A DNA stretch of 23,281 nucleotides from an uncultured Clostridia bacterium (GCA_937896665.1 CALBNS010000082.1:1-23281), one strand, 5' to 3'. Shown: positions 15,638-23,160, numbered from the stretch's first letter. Made by a program: numbers and translations. Notes: generated from the letters alone by a model not told the origin.

Positions 15638-16528
15638 TTATACTCCCTCATTGTCAAATGACGGAATAAAACTTTCCTCTGCCGTCCTGCCTTCCTGAAT
15701 AAATCCGTTTTCTACACCAAGCGAGAGCGTATAATCAATCAGCTTCTCATACTCCCGCTTTGTCACACGTCGATTCAACTCCGGCCACTTTTCCACATGT
15801 GAAAGTGGAGTGTACTGGTTCATCAGGCTCAAGTACACCCCATTGCCATATGCTTCATAAACATATTTTATGACCGCTTTCGCATTTTTCAGACACCCTG
15901 GCAAAAGAAGATGACGCACAATTATCCCCTGACGCATCATACCGCTGGCATCAAAAACGGCCTCTTTATGCTGTCTTACCATTTCTTCCAATGCCTGTTT
16001 CGCCGTCTCCGGATAATCTTCTGCATGAGAATATCGTTTTGCCAAATCCTTATCCATATATTTAAAATCTGTCAGATACACATTGACAATTTCCTCTAAA
16101 GATTTCAGTGTTTCTACTTTTTCATAACCACTGCAATTATATACAATCGGAAGTTTTAGGCCGTTATTTCGCGCCTTCGTAACAGCCAGAATAATTTCAG
16201 GTGTATAGTGTGTTGGTGTCACCAAATTAATATTTTCAGCACCTTTTTCCTGGAGCTCTAGAAAAATTTCTGAAAGCCTTTCTACGGAAATCGCTTTCCC
16301 CATTTTTGCATGGGCAATATCATAATTCTGACAATATACACAACGCAGAGAACAGCCACTAAAGAAAACTGTGCCCGACCCTTTTTCTCCTGAAATACAA
16401 GGCTCCTCCCACATATGAAGCGCCGCCCTTGCAACATAAACTTCCGTTCCTGAGACTCCGCAGATTCCCATATTTCCTTTGCTACGTTCTGCTTGGCACA
16501 TTCTTGGGCACAATGTACATTTTTCCAT
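15638..16528 (-). CDS. PflX-like radical SAM protein
   Basis: 296 aa, related to pyruvate formate-lyase activating enzymes (PflX group). The N-terminus has a cysteine set C4, C7, C11 and C23 (CTLCPRMC and GICG), probably an extra metal or Fe-S site. The radical SAM motif is GCSLRCVYCQNYD (C59, C63, C66). Later motifs include NLVTPTHYTPE and VYLTDFKYMD. The substrate is unknown; the group activates or modifies unidentified partners. No glycyl-radical enzyme is nearby, so the PFL-activase label would be unsafe. The ATG at 16528 lies 11 nt after the phosphodiesterase stop, so the two are co-transcribed. Confidence 0.85.
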   Translation of the reverse strand: MEKCTLCPRMCQAERSKGNMGICGVSGTEVYVARAALHMWEEPCISGEKGSGTVFFSGCSLRCVYCQNYDIAHAKMGKAISVERLSEIFLELQEKGAENINLVTPTHYTPEIILAVTKARNNGLKLPIVYNCSGYEKVETLKSLEEIVNVYLTDFKYMDKDLAKRYSHAEDYPETAKQALEEMVRQHKEAVFDASGMMRQGIIVRHLLLPGCLKNAKAVIKYVYEAYGNGVYLSLMNQYTPLSHVEKWPELNRRVTKREYEKLIDYTLSLGVENGFIQEGRTAEESFIPSFDNEGV

Positions 16529-16539
16529 AATCGTACCTC

Positions 16540-17091
16540 TTATACTTCTCTTACATCCTGCTGCATCATAAGATTCCCCTCAAAATCCTTCCAATAGAAA
16601 ACCCCGTCCTCCAAAATCATATATCCATGATGGCTGTCCGCTTTCGGAATCGAAACCGATCCCGGATTCATATACCAGAAATTCTCATGTTTTACACATT
16701 TTGGTACATGTGTATGACCACATAACAGAATCTCATTTTCCTGTAATAATGGTGGATTACCCTCACCAAAATTGTGTCCATGCGTCGCATAAATCACCTG
16801 ACTGTCTACATACAGCACACAGTACTCTGCCATAATCGGAAATTTGAGCACCATCTGGTCTACCTCCGTATCACAATTTCCCCTGACACACAAAATAATT
16901 TCTTTTCTGTTATTCAACAATTCAATTACTTGCTTTGGACAGTACTCTTTCGGCAAATCATTTCTCGGTCCATGATATAAGATATCTCCAAGTAAAAGTA
17001 GATGGTCTGCCTGCTCCCTGTCAAATGCTTGTAACAACTCCCTGCAATAATATGCTGAGCCGTGTATATCTGATGCAATCATTAATTTCAT
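16540..17091 (-). CDS. yfcE: YfcE-type metallophosphodiesterase
   Basis: A 183-aa calcineurin-like phosphoesterase. The start is ATG 17091 (MKLMIASDIHGSAYY) with GGAGG 7 nt upstream; an in-frame start six codons earlier overlaps that site. All five metal-binding motifs are present: SDIHG (7-11), LGDILYHGPRN, RGNCD, THGH and CGHTHVP. YfcE proteins hydrolyse phosphodiesters in vitro; the physiological substrate is not known. It is the first gene of the run reading to thiI, behind the promoter at 17203-17232. Confidence 0.92.
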   Translation of the reverse strand: MKLMIASDIHGSAYYCRELLQAFDREQADHLLLLGDILYHGPRNDLPKEYCPKQVIELLNNRKEIILCVRGNCDTEVDQMVLKFPIMAEYCVLYVDSQVIYATHGHNFGEGNPPLLQENEILLCGHTHVPKCVKHENFWYMNPGSVSIPKADSHHGYMILEDGVFYWKDFEGNLMMQQDVREV

Positions 17092-17232
17092 TGCCAGTCC
17101 TCCATTCACTCATTTTCAAAAGTATGCCATGTATTACACCACAAGGGTGTATATTCTCACTAACCTCGTGCTTCACTTTGCTTGCACCCGCTAAGTGTTC
17201 ATATTATACCACACATACAATTATTTTTCCAA
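17092..17232 (-). promoter_or_regulatory. Promoter and leader of the phosphodiesterase-to-thiI gene run
   Basis: On the minus strand TTGGAA (17232-17227), an 18-nt spacer and an extended -10 TGGTATAAT (TATAAT at 17208-17203). The roughly 105-nt leader contains a potential GTGC...GCAC hairpin near 17167-17188 and CACCCTTGTGGTGT (about 17139-17152). No known riboswitch is recognised. Confidence 0.7.
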
Positions 17233-17304
17233 ATAGGATATATCGTTTGTGTCAAGTAATCGTTGGCCTCTTGATTTTCATTCCCTCTGCCACCTCCTCC
17301 ATGA

Positions 17305-17328
17305 CATAAAAAATAGGCTTCGCCTATT
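17305..17328 (-). terminator. Minus-strand terminator left of the IS remnant
   Basis: On the minus strand AATAGGC-GAA-GCCTATT (17328-17312) is followed by a T-run. It would stop leftward transcription coming through the IS remnant before it reaches the promoter at 17203-17232. Confidence 0.65.
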
Positions 17329-17333
17329 CAACT

Positions 17334-17378
17334 CCCCTCCCCCTCAATCATGAGGGGAATTAGGGGTTTTCTTTTTTT
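17334..17378 (+). terminator. Plus-strand terminator just before the transposase remnant
   Basis: The two-part stem CCCCT/AGGGG (17334-17338 / 17362-17366) and CCCCTCA/TGAGGGG (17340-17346 / 17351-17357) is followed by TTTTCTTTTTTT. It lies 16 nt before the transposase ATG, so it would block read-in transcription of the element. Confidence 0.7.
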
Positions 17379-17393
17379 ACACATAATAGTCTT

Positions 17394-17939
17394 ATGAATA
17401 TATTACAAGAAATTTTTACCGACTATTATGAAGAAATTAAATATACTCTTCATCCCAGAGATACTGAGATGGAAAACATCGATAAGATGATCAACTGTGG
17501 CGATCCTTCTTTCGGTGGTACCATGTACGGCTGCCCTCATTGTGGAAAACTTAAATTTGTTCCTTTTCGTTGTCACAGCCGTTTTTGCCCTACCTGCGGA
17601 AATAAATATGCCATGGAGTTCATTCAAAGGCTGATCCGGCATATACCGGAAAAACATTTTAAAATGATCCGATATGGTGGGCTATATGCCAGACACGGTG
17701 ATATTGATACAAAATTAAATCGGGCCGTTTCCCAAGAAAAACATCATATTTACCGCAGCTTTACTATGAAACCAGATATCGAGGAACTACGCAAAAAATA
17801 CATCGAAAACCCTCCAGAAGGAATGACATCTAAGGACATTCGCCACATGAGCGAAGATGAACTTCTGGATATGGATTATTTCTTAAATGACGATGAACTT
17901 GATGATGATTTTGGTAAAGAAGGCTTCTATATCTTCTAA
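17394..17939 (+). pseudogene. Internally deleted IS91-family transposase
   Basis: 181 aa in one open frame. Residues 1-72 are the transposase zinc-binding N-terminus with C47-x2-C50 and CHSRFCPTCGNKYAM (C60, C65, C68). From about residue 74 the protein jumps to EFIQRLIRHIPEKHFKMIRY, a segment found near the C-terminus of full-length members, and then to an acidic tail. The central HUH nuclease and catalytic tyrosine region (about 200 residues) is absent, so it cannot transpose by itself. The ATG at 17394 has no good ribosome binding site. The deletion kept the reading frame. Confidence 0.75.
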
Positions 17940-18031
17940 AACCAATATCATCTATTTGTTGTGCCCGCCTTCCGGCGGACCCTTTTCAATTCATGGGAGC
18001 TCCGTAGGCGGTCTTTCCTATAAAGTAAAGC

Positions 18032-18069
18032 AAAAAATCCCCCAGACTTTTCAATTGAAAGTCTGAGGG
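18032..18069 (-). terminator. Intrinsic terminator of the thiamine salvage operon (after cytX)
   Basis: On the minus strand a 12-bp stem (arms 18069-18058 and 18050-18039, one G-U pair) is followed by TTTTTT (18037-18032). It lies 9 nt past the cytX stop. Confidence 0.9.
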
Positions 18070-18077
18070 AGTGTATG

Positions 18078-19262
18078 TCAATGGTTGTCTTTATTTGTCT
18101 TATTTCTTAGCACTTTGCTGACCACTATGCAAAGGATGATTGTAAATACCATATCCGGTAAAGTGTTACCCACAGGAATATCAACTCGCATGAGTAAACG
18201 ATAGATCACAAAACCGATGGCCCAAAGAATCAGATTACAACTGTCGCAAGACTTACTGCTGTTATCCAATTTTAGGATAAAGTAATCTGCAATCTGTATC
18301 GCAATCATCGGAGCAAACACAGAACCAATAAGATAAAGGAAGTCTGTGATATCGTCCATAGGGAACAGAATCGCACCAAGTGTACCAACAACTGCAACCC
18401 CTACTGCAACCCATTTACCATTACATTTTACAGATACAGATTCGCTTGAGATTCCGGCAGAGTACGCATCCAAAAATGTAGTTGTTACAGTAGATAGCAC
18501 AATAACGAGCAGTCCGATAATTCCAAGTCCTGCCTTGAGCATAATCTGTGCAATATCAGATTCTCCTGTAAAAATAGCAGCTCCCATTCCAATCAGGTAC
18601 ATCCAGCAGCTGACTATACCATACATAACCGCACTGACTGCGGTAGCCTTGACTGGCTTTGCAGCTTCTCTTGTATAGTCGCTGATGAGCGGAAGCCACG
18701 AGAGAGGCATCGCAACAGAAAGTTCTACTGCGGCTCCAAAGGACATGATATCACCATCAAAGTTATGCGCAGAGCCTTTTCCAAAAATTACAAAACTCAG
18801 GATGATTGTCATCACAAATAGAGCTGTCATCGCAATCGTGTTAATTCTGCCAAGATTTTTTATTCCAATCAGAATCCACAAGACAATTAAACCTCCGATG
18901 ACCAGACACCATATCCAATCCCCTACATTCCAAACTCCATTAGCTGCCAGTGCACCATCATAAATCATGATTCCTGTCCAACCGACAAGCTGCAGAATAT
19001 TCAGAAGGGAGAACAGCAAACTGCCACGCTGTCCAAAACTCATCTTTACAGTTTCCATCGCACTTTTGCGTGCTTTTCCACCGATTAATCCGGCAAAGAA
19101 AAGTAATCCACAGCCAATTACATGACCAACAAGAATTGCCAGAAGACCTGTTCCAAAGCCAAGCGGTGCAAAATAAGTACCTGTTAAAATTTCTGCGATC
19201 GAAACAGCAGCTCCGAACCAGATTAATCCATTTTCAAATACTGATGTACGTTTTTCTTCCAT
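18078..19262 (-). CDS. cytX: CytX-type HMP (hydroxymethylpyrimidine) transporter
   Basis: NCS1-family permease of 394 aa, predicted to import the thiamine pyrimidine precursor HMP. The ATG at 19262 (MEEKRTSVFENGLIWFGAAV) has AAAGGAGG and follows the thiD stop by one base. About 11-12 hydrophobic helices are visible, for example WFGAAVSIAEILTGTYFAPL at the start, SVAMPLSWLPLISDYTREA in the middle, and VFTIILCIVVSKVL at the end. Substrate assignment rests on the family and on its place as the last gene of a TPP-riboswitch operon with thiD. A related cytosine permease (CodB) is the alternative, but the context favours CytX. Confidence 0.88.
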   Translation of the reverse strand: MEEKRTSVFENGLIWFGAAVSIAEILTGTYFAPLGFGTGLLAILVGHVIGCGLLFFAGLIGGKARKSAMETVKMSFGQRGSLLFSLLNILQLVGWTGIMIYDGALAANGVWNVGDWIWCLVIGGLIVLWILIGIKNLGRINTIAMTALFVMTIILSFVIFGKGSAHNFDGDIMSFGAAVELSVAMPLSWLPLISDYTREAAKPVKATAVSAVMYGIVSCWMYLIGMGAAIFTGESDIAQIMLKAGLGIIGLLVIVLSTVTTTFLDAYSAGISSESVSVKCNGKWVAVGVAVVGTLGAILFPMDDITDFLYLIGSVFAPMIAIQIADYFILKLDNSSKSCDSCNLILWAIGFVIYRLLMRVDIPVGNTLPDMVFTIILCIVVSKVLRNKTNKDNH

Positions 19263-19263
19263 A

Positions 19264-20070
19264 TTACTGTGCCTCCTTTGCAAACTCACCGTTCAAATCA
19301 AATGCGTGATTCATAGGTCCACTGCCTTTACCTAAATCCAACATAGCAGCTAATGCACCGGAGATGTATGCCTTTGCACGTTGCACAGATTCCTCCAGAC
19401 TAAAGCCCTTTGCAAGGTTCGATGCAATGGCAGAGGAAAGTGTACATCCGGTTCCATGGGTATTAGGATTGTCAATTCTTTTACCGCAGAACCACTTTGC
19501 TTCCCCATTCGCAAATAACAAATCTTTTGCATCATTAATGTTGTGGCCGCCTTTGACCAGAACTGCACAGCCATGGATATCGCTGATTTTTTTTGCAGCG
19601 ACAGTCATATCTTCTTCATTTTGAATGGTTATACCAGCCAATATTTCCGCCTCCGGAATATTTGGTGTCACAAGAATTGCCAGAGGAAGAAGTTTTTCTT
19701 TAAGGGCTGTGACAGCGTTTGTTTCCAGTAATTTTGAACCGCTGGTTGCTACCATAACAGGATCAACCACAATGTTGACTGCTTCATGGAACCTCAGCCT
19801 TTCTGCAATTACCTCAATCAATCCTGCCGAGGAAACCATACCGATTTTCACGGCATCGGGACGAATGTCCCCAAAGACAGCATCTATCTGTTGTCTTAAA
19901 AACTCTGGAGATACCTCCGAGATTCCAGTTACGCCGGTTGTATTCTGGGCTGTCAGTGCTGTAATTGCGCTCATGCCAAAAACACCATTCATAGTCATCG
20001 TTTTCAGATCGGCCTGAATACCAGCGCCTCCACTGCAATCGCTTCCTGCAATGGTCAATGCTTTTTTCAT
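19264..20070 (-). CDS. thiD: HMP/HMP-phosphate kinase ThiD
   Basis: Phosphorylates HMP and then HMP-P to HMP-PP, the pyrimidine donor for ThiE. It is 268 aa from ATG 20070 (MKKALTIAGSDCSGGAGIQA), with GGAG 8 nt upstream; a GTG at 20088 overlaps that site. Ribokinase-fold motifs are AGSDCSGGAGIQADLKTM (substrate-binding), VDPVMVATSGSKLL, ILVKGGH and the anion-hole NTHGTGCTLSSAIA. It lies 90 nt after the HAD gene and 1 nt before cytX, consistent with HMP uptake feeding this enzyme. Confidence 0.95.
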   Translation of the reverse strand: MKKALTIAGSDCSGGAGIQADLKTMTMNGVFGMSAITALTAQNTTGVTGISEVSPEFLRQQIDAVFGDIRPDAVKIGMVSSAGLIEVIAERLRFHEAVNIVVDPVMVATSGSKLLETNAVTALKEKLLPLAILVTPNIPEAEILAGITIQNEEDMTVAAKKISDIHGCAVLVKGGHNINDAKDLLFANGEAKWFCGKRIDNPNTHGTGCTLSSAIASNLAKGFSLEESVQRAKAYISGALAAMLDLGKGSGPMNHAFDLNGEFAKEAQ

Positions 20071-20108
20071 GTTCATTTCTCCTTTCACTTATCAGCATCG
20101 TTTTATGA

Positions 20109-20154
20109 TGCGACACAAGGTGGTGCCCCCAATGTGCCGCAGGGGAAAATCCCC
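20109..20154 (-). promoter_or_regulatory. Two hairpins in the HAD-thiD gap
   Basis: On the minus strand GGGGATTTTCCCC (20154-20142) is followed by TGCGGCACA (20141-20133) pairing with TGTGTCGCA (20117-20109), one G-U pair. No T-run follows. They occupy the only long gap inside the operon and could be an mRNA processing or stability element, or mark a weak internal control point. Confidence 0.45.
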
Positions 20155-20159
20155 ATAAT

Positions 20160-20810
20160 TTATAGAGTCTGCGCAGACATTGACCAATCAAGGATTGCTT
20201 CATCAGTCATAACTGTCAGTTTCTCCCACTCATATTTATTGCTGTCATCATAGACAGCGATTGTATAAAAGCCTGCGTTCTTCGCTGTTTTCACTGCAAA
20301 CAGAGAATCTTCATACACAGCAATCTCATATGGCTGTGCATCCAATCTCTTTGCAGCCTCCAGAAAGACATCCGGCTGACTCTTTCCAGCTCCGACTTCT
20401 TCACAGGAGAGCAGAAAACCGAAGTAGCCGGCTATGCCGAGCCGCTTCAGGCATGCTTCCATCAACTCCTGCTTCGTAGCAGATGCAACACACATTCGGA
20501 TTCCCATGCTATGGAGCCGGGACAAATATTCCCCAACTCCTGACTTTAAAGGAATATCCTTGCGGTAATGTGCATCCATCATGGCATTCATCTCTGCCGC
20601 AACACTTTCCGGAGTACCGGAAAGTCCAAACTCTTCAATAAAGAATGCCGCCGATTCCGTCATTGTCATCGCTTTGATATGATCCAGGATTGCATCCATA
20701 TTCCGATTGATTCCCTTACCGGCTAGATACTCGATAGCAAGCCCTTGCCAGAAAACCATGGAGTCTACAAGAGTTCCATCCATATCAAAGATTGCATACC
20801 GCTTATTCAT
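20160..20810 (-). CDS. HAD-superfamily phosphatase in the thiamine operon
   Basis: A 216-aa beta-phosphoglucomutase-like HAD hydrolase. Motif I is FDMDGTLVDS (nucleophile D9, acid D11), motif II VASAT, motif III KSQPD, motif IV VYEDS. A helical cap lies at about 15-85. The ATG at 20810 overlaps the thiE end by 8 nt, implying translational coupling. Its place straight after thiE suggests it dephosphorylates thiamine monophosphate to thiamine, or clears damaged phosphorylated intermediates. This is inference from context; HAD sequences do not predict substrates. Confidence 0.85.
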   Translation of the reverse strand: MNKRYAIFDMDGTLVDSMVFWQGLAIEYLAGKGINRNMDAILDHIKAMTMTESAAFFIEEFGLSGTPESVAAEMNAMMDAHYRKDIPLKSGVGEYLSRLHSMGIRMCVASATKQELMEACLKRLGIAGYFGFLLSCEEVGAGKSQPDVFLEAAKRLDAQPYEIAVYEDSLFAVKTAKNAGFYTIAVYDDSNKYEWEKLTVMTDEAILDWSMSAQTL

Positions 20811-21450
20811 GATTGCCTACCATTTCTTTTGCCAATTCCAGCAGTTCAGCCGTTGCAGCACCCGGGTCTTCTGCCCCGAATATTGCTGATACAACAGCCA
20901 CACCATCCACACCACTTCCTGAGAGCTGCATGATGTTGTTTTTAGAGATACCGCCGATAGCAACCACTGGAACATCAACAGCATTGCAAATGTTTGTCAA
21001 CGTTTCAAAGGACATTACTTCCACATCCGTTTTTGTAGATGTAGAGAATACAGCGCCAAGGCCCAAGTAATCCGCGCCGTCTTTTACGGCCTCGATAGCT
21101 TCTTCCACCGTATGGGCAGACACACCGATTATCATGTCGTCACCGACACGCTGTCGAACAGCAGATGCGACCATGTCCTCCTGGCCCACATGGATGCCGT
21201 CCGCACTGCACTGGATGGCGATGTCCACATTGTCATTGACAATAAATGTTACACCATAACGTTTGCACAAGGCAGCCATTTCTCTGGCTTCTGCAAGGAA
21301 GTCTTCTTCGTTTAAATCTTTCTCTCGCAGTTGGACGCATGTCACACCATTTTTTAGTGCCTCTTCTACCTGTTCATACAAACTCTGTCTGCCTACCCAT
21401 GCACGATCTGTTACTGCATAAAGTAACATTGTACTCTTATCGCATTTCAT
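20803..21450 (-). CDS. thiE: Thiamine-phosphate synthase ThiE
   Basis: Joins HMP-PP to thiazole phosphate (THZ-P), giving thiamine monophosphate. It is 215 aa from ATG 21450 (MKCDKSTMLLYAVTDRAW), behind AAAGGGGTG; the first codons overlap the thiM end by 14 nt. TIM-barrel motifs are all present: VTCVQLREKDLNEEDF, FIVNDNVDIAIQ, DGIHVGQED, IGVSAHTVEEA, YLGLGAVFSTSTKTDV and VPVVAIGGIS. A start at 21429 without overlap is possible but has a weaker ribosome binding site. Confidence 0.96.
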   Translation of the reverse strand: MKCDKSTMLLYAVTDRAWVGRQSLYEQVEEALKNGVTCVQLREKDLNEEDFLAEAREMAALCKRYGVTFIVNDNVDIAIQCSADGIHVGQEDMVASAVRQRVGDDMIIGVSAHTVEEAIEAVKDGADYLGLGAVFSTSTKTDVEVMSFETLTNICNAVDVPVVAIGGISKNNIMQLSGSGVDGVAVVSAIFGAEDPGAATAELLELAKEMVGNHE

Positions 21451-22258
21451 ATTTCGCACCCCTTTCCAATGCATCAGGGGTCAAATTGCAAATTGCATCA
21501 ATTATATAGTTTCGATAGCTGGAATTCCCATCAGCAGTTGTCATACGCTTCTTGGCAATCTCTCCACAAAGTCCCATTGCACAAACTGCCGCAGCTGCTG
21601 CAGTCAGAGGATGATCTGGATTCGCCGTAATATAGGCAGCTGTCATTGCTGAAAGCTGACAGCCGGAGCCGGTAATTTTACTCATTGCCGCATCACCATT
21701 ATAAATGCAGTAAGCGGTATCCTGGTCTGCAACAATATCAATCGCACCAGTAATGGCTATCACTGCTCCAGTTCTCTTTGCAAAAGATTTTGCAAAAGAA
21801 ACAGCCTGATCCAGATTTGCTTCTGTTACTTTATCAGCAACATCTGCATCAACTCCCTTGGTACTGCCACTGCCCAAGGCCAATGTTTTAATTTCCGAGA
21901 TATTGCCACGGATAACGCTGAATCGAATCTCCTCCAAAAGCTTTAGAGCAGTATTAGTTCGCAATGCAGAAGCACCTGCTCCTACAGGATCAAGAACAAC
22001 AGGATGTCCCAATTCATTTGCTTTTTTTCCAGCCGCTAGCATTGCAGGAATTGTGCGCTGATTCAGTGTACCGATATTGATATTGAGTCCACCACAGATG
22101 GAAGTGATTTCTTCCACTTCATCTATATCATCCGACATGATAGGTGAAGCACCACATGCCAGCAAAATATTAGCACAGTCATTTACCGTGACATAATTAG
22201 TGATGTTATGGATCAGTGGAACCTGATTATGTACATTTTCAAGCATCGTTTTTAACAT
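21437..22258 (-). CDS. thiM: Hydroxyethylthiazole kinase ThiM
   Basis: Phosphorylates the salvaged thiazole alcohol (THZ) for use by ThiE. It is 273 aa from ATG 22258 (MLKTMLENVHNQVPLIHNIT), with AAAGGAAG upstream. Ribokinase-like motifs are VPLIHNITNYVTVNDCAN, SPIMSDD, VVLDPVGAGAS, VIRGN and the C-terminal ITGSGCQLSAMTAAY, whose GSGC loop carries the conserved cysteine. It lies 25 nt after thiW, the predicted thiazole importer, and overlaps thiE. Confidence 0.96.
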   Translation of the reverse strand: MLKTMLENVHNQVPLIHNITNYVTVNDCANILLACGASPIMSDDIDEVEEITSICGGLNINIGTLNQRTIPAMLAAGKKANELGHPVVLDPVGAGASALRTNTALKLLEEIRFSVIRGNISEIKTLALGSGSTKGVDADVADKVTEANLDQAVSFAKSFAKRTGAVIAITGAIDIVADQDTAYCIYNGDAAMSKITGSGCQLSAMTAAYITANPDHPLTAAAAAVCAMGLCGEIAKKRMTTADGNSSYRNYIIDAICNLTPDALERGAKYEMR

Positions 22259-22283
22259 AATTTTGCTTCCTTTCGTTTCTATT

Positions 22284-22802
22284 TTAGTTATTAATCTGTG
22301 TCTGCATCCTCTTCAGGATACCTGCCCTTTGCAGAGAATAAAGCAAAACACCTGACAGAATCGCCCCTGCGGCTGTAGAAACTAAGAATGGATAGATGTA
22401 CGCATAAAATGCAATATTTCCTGCTCCTTGTCCCATGAATAAAATGGCTACCGGATACGCACAAAGCCCTCCTAAAATAGCCGTCCCAAACACTTCTGCA
22501 ATCAGTGTTGGAAGTACTTTTTTTGTTTTCCAGTACATCAAGCCACAGAGAAGCGCACCAAACATACTTCCCGGAAATGCCATAAGACTTCCAAGACCAA
22601 GTAAATTACGAATCAGACTTGCACTAAAGGCTACACCAACACCATAAGCAGGTCCAAGTAAAACGGCACAAAGAATATTGACCATATGTTGAACAGGCGC
22701 ACATTTACTCCCAAATGCAGGGAATGAAAACATGCTTCCAACTACAGCAACAGCACAGAAAACACCGGCAATCGCCAGTTTTTGAACATTTGTTTTTTTC
22801 AT
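22284..22802 (-). CDS. thiW: ECF transporter S component ThiW (thiazole uptake)
   Basis: Membrane substrate-binding subunit of an energy-coupling factor transporter, predicted to take up thiazole; it needs the shared EcfAA'T module, which is not in the window. It is 172 aa from ATG 22802 (MKKTNVQKLAIAGVFCAVAV), with AAAGGAGA 7 nt upstream. About five hydrophobic helices are visible. The family motif KCAPVQHMVNILCAVLLGP near residue 31 and SLMAFPGSMFGALLCGLMYW are typical. It is first in the operon under the TPP riboswitch, next to thiM. Confidence 0.92.
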   Translation of the reverse strand: MKKTNVQKLAIAGVFCAVAVVGSMFSFPAFGSKCAPVQHMVNILCAVLLGPAYGVGVAFSASLIRNLLGLGSLMAFPGSMFGALLCGLMYWKTKKVLPTLIAEVFGTAILGGLCAYPVAILFMGQGAGNIAFYAYIYPFLVSTAAGAILSGVLLYSLQRAGILKRMQTQINN

Positions 22803-23012
22803 AAGTAATCTCCTTTTGTTTTGATTGAGAAACGACATCATAAGCGTTCCCCGTGTGTGAAAGTATGGGCATATTATGCCCAAAGTCGGTCGAAGCTCAC
22901 TGGCCTCCTCTCACGCCGGAACACGGCTTCCCATCGCTTATATACAAGACACAAGGCGCTCCCCTTTGTCCGTCACGGTCTGACCGTGAATGTCGTTTTC
23001 ACCATCCTTTCC
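22803..23012 (-). other. Structured leader of unknown type between riboswitch terminator and thiW
   Basis: This 210-nt stretch has no supported gene. It is visibly more GC-rich than the adjoining sequence. It holds perfect hairpin-forming repeats: TCACGGT-3-ACCGTGA (22973-22989), GCCG-5-CGGC (22915-22927) and TGGGCATA-1-TATGCCCA (22866-22882). It does not contain a second TPP aptamer. No motif of another known riboswitch is recognised. It could be a small inserted repeat or a second RNA control element. Confidence 0.55.
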
Positions 23013-23045
23013 AAAAAAATAGGAGATACCTGAAATGGTATCTCC
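23013..23045 (-). terminator. TPP riboswitch expression-platform terminator
   Basis: On the minus strand GGAGATACC (23045-23037, read leftwards) pairs with GGTATCTCC (23030-23022) across a 6-nt loop and is followed by a T-run (23019-23013). It directly follows the TPP aptamer, so control is by premature transcription termination. Confidence 0.92.
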
Positions 23046-23054
23046 GAAGCAGCT

Positions 23055-23145
23055 TAATCTTCATTTCCTACGTTGGCATTATCCAAATCAGGTTCATGGG
23101 TCGAAGGGCATACCTTCCTCTCAGCCTGTCTGCAAGCTCCCCGTT
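23055..23145 (-). ncRNA. TPP riboswitch (THI element) aptamer
   Basis: In the mRNA sense the conserved THI blocks occur in order: CGGGGAGC (23143-23136), GGCTGAGAGG (near 23117-23126), CCTTCGACCC, TGAACCTGAT (near 23088-23097), TGGATAATGCCA and CGTAGGAAATG. TPP binding should favour the terminator at 23013-23045 and switch off the salvage operon when thiamine is sufficient. The outer limits of P1 are approximate. Confidence 0.97.
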
Positions 23146-23160
23146 TATCATTTTCCAAAA

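Larger units (their letters stand above)
17334..18030 (+). mobile_element. Degenerate IS91-like insertion sequence
   Basis: The extent is approximate: from the terminator-like left side, across the transposase remnant, to the sequence just before the cytX terminator. The right part (17940-18030) holds no gene but has the hairpin CCGCC-TTCC-GGCGG (17965-17978) and TTTCCTATA near 18015-18023. IS91-type ori ends contain a similar TTCCTAT motif, from memory. No terminal inverted repeats or target duplication were seen, as expected for this rolling-circle family. Confidence 0.5.

Noticed and set aside
15638..16528. Annotation as pyruvate formate-lyase activating enzyme
   Set aside because: The extra N-terminal cysteine set and lack of a neighbouring glycyl-radical enzyme fit the PflX group of unknown substrate better.
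22830..22970. Possible second TPP riboswitch in the thiW leader
   Set aside because: Only GGGGAGC-like and GAGAGG-like strings are present; the conserved CCTGAT and TAATGCCA blocks are missing, so it is not called a riboswitch.
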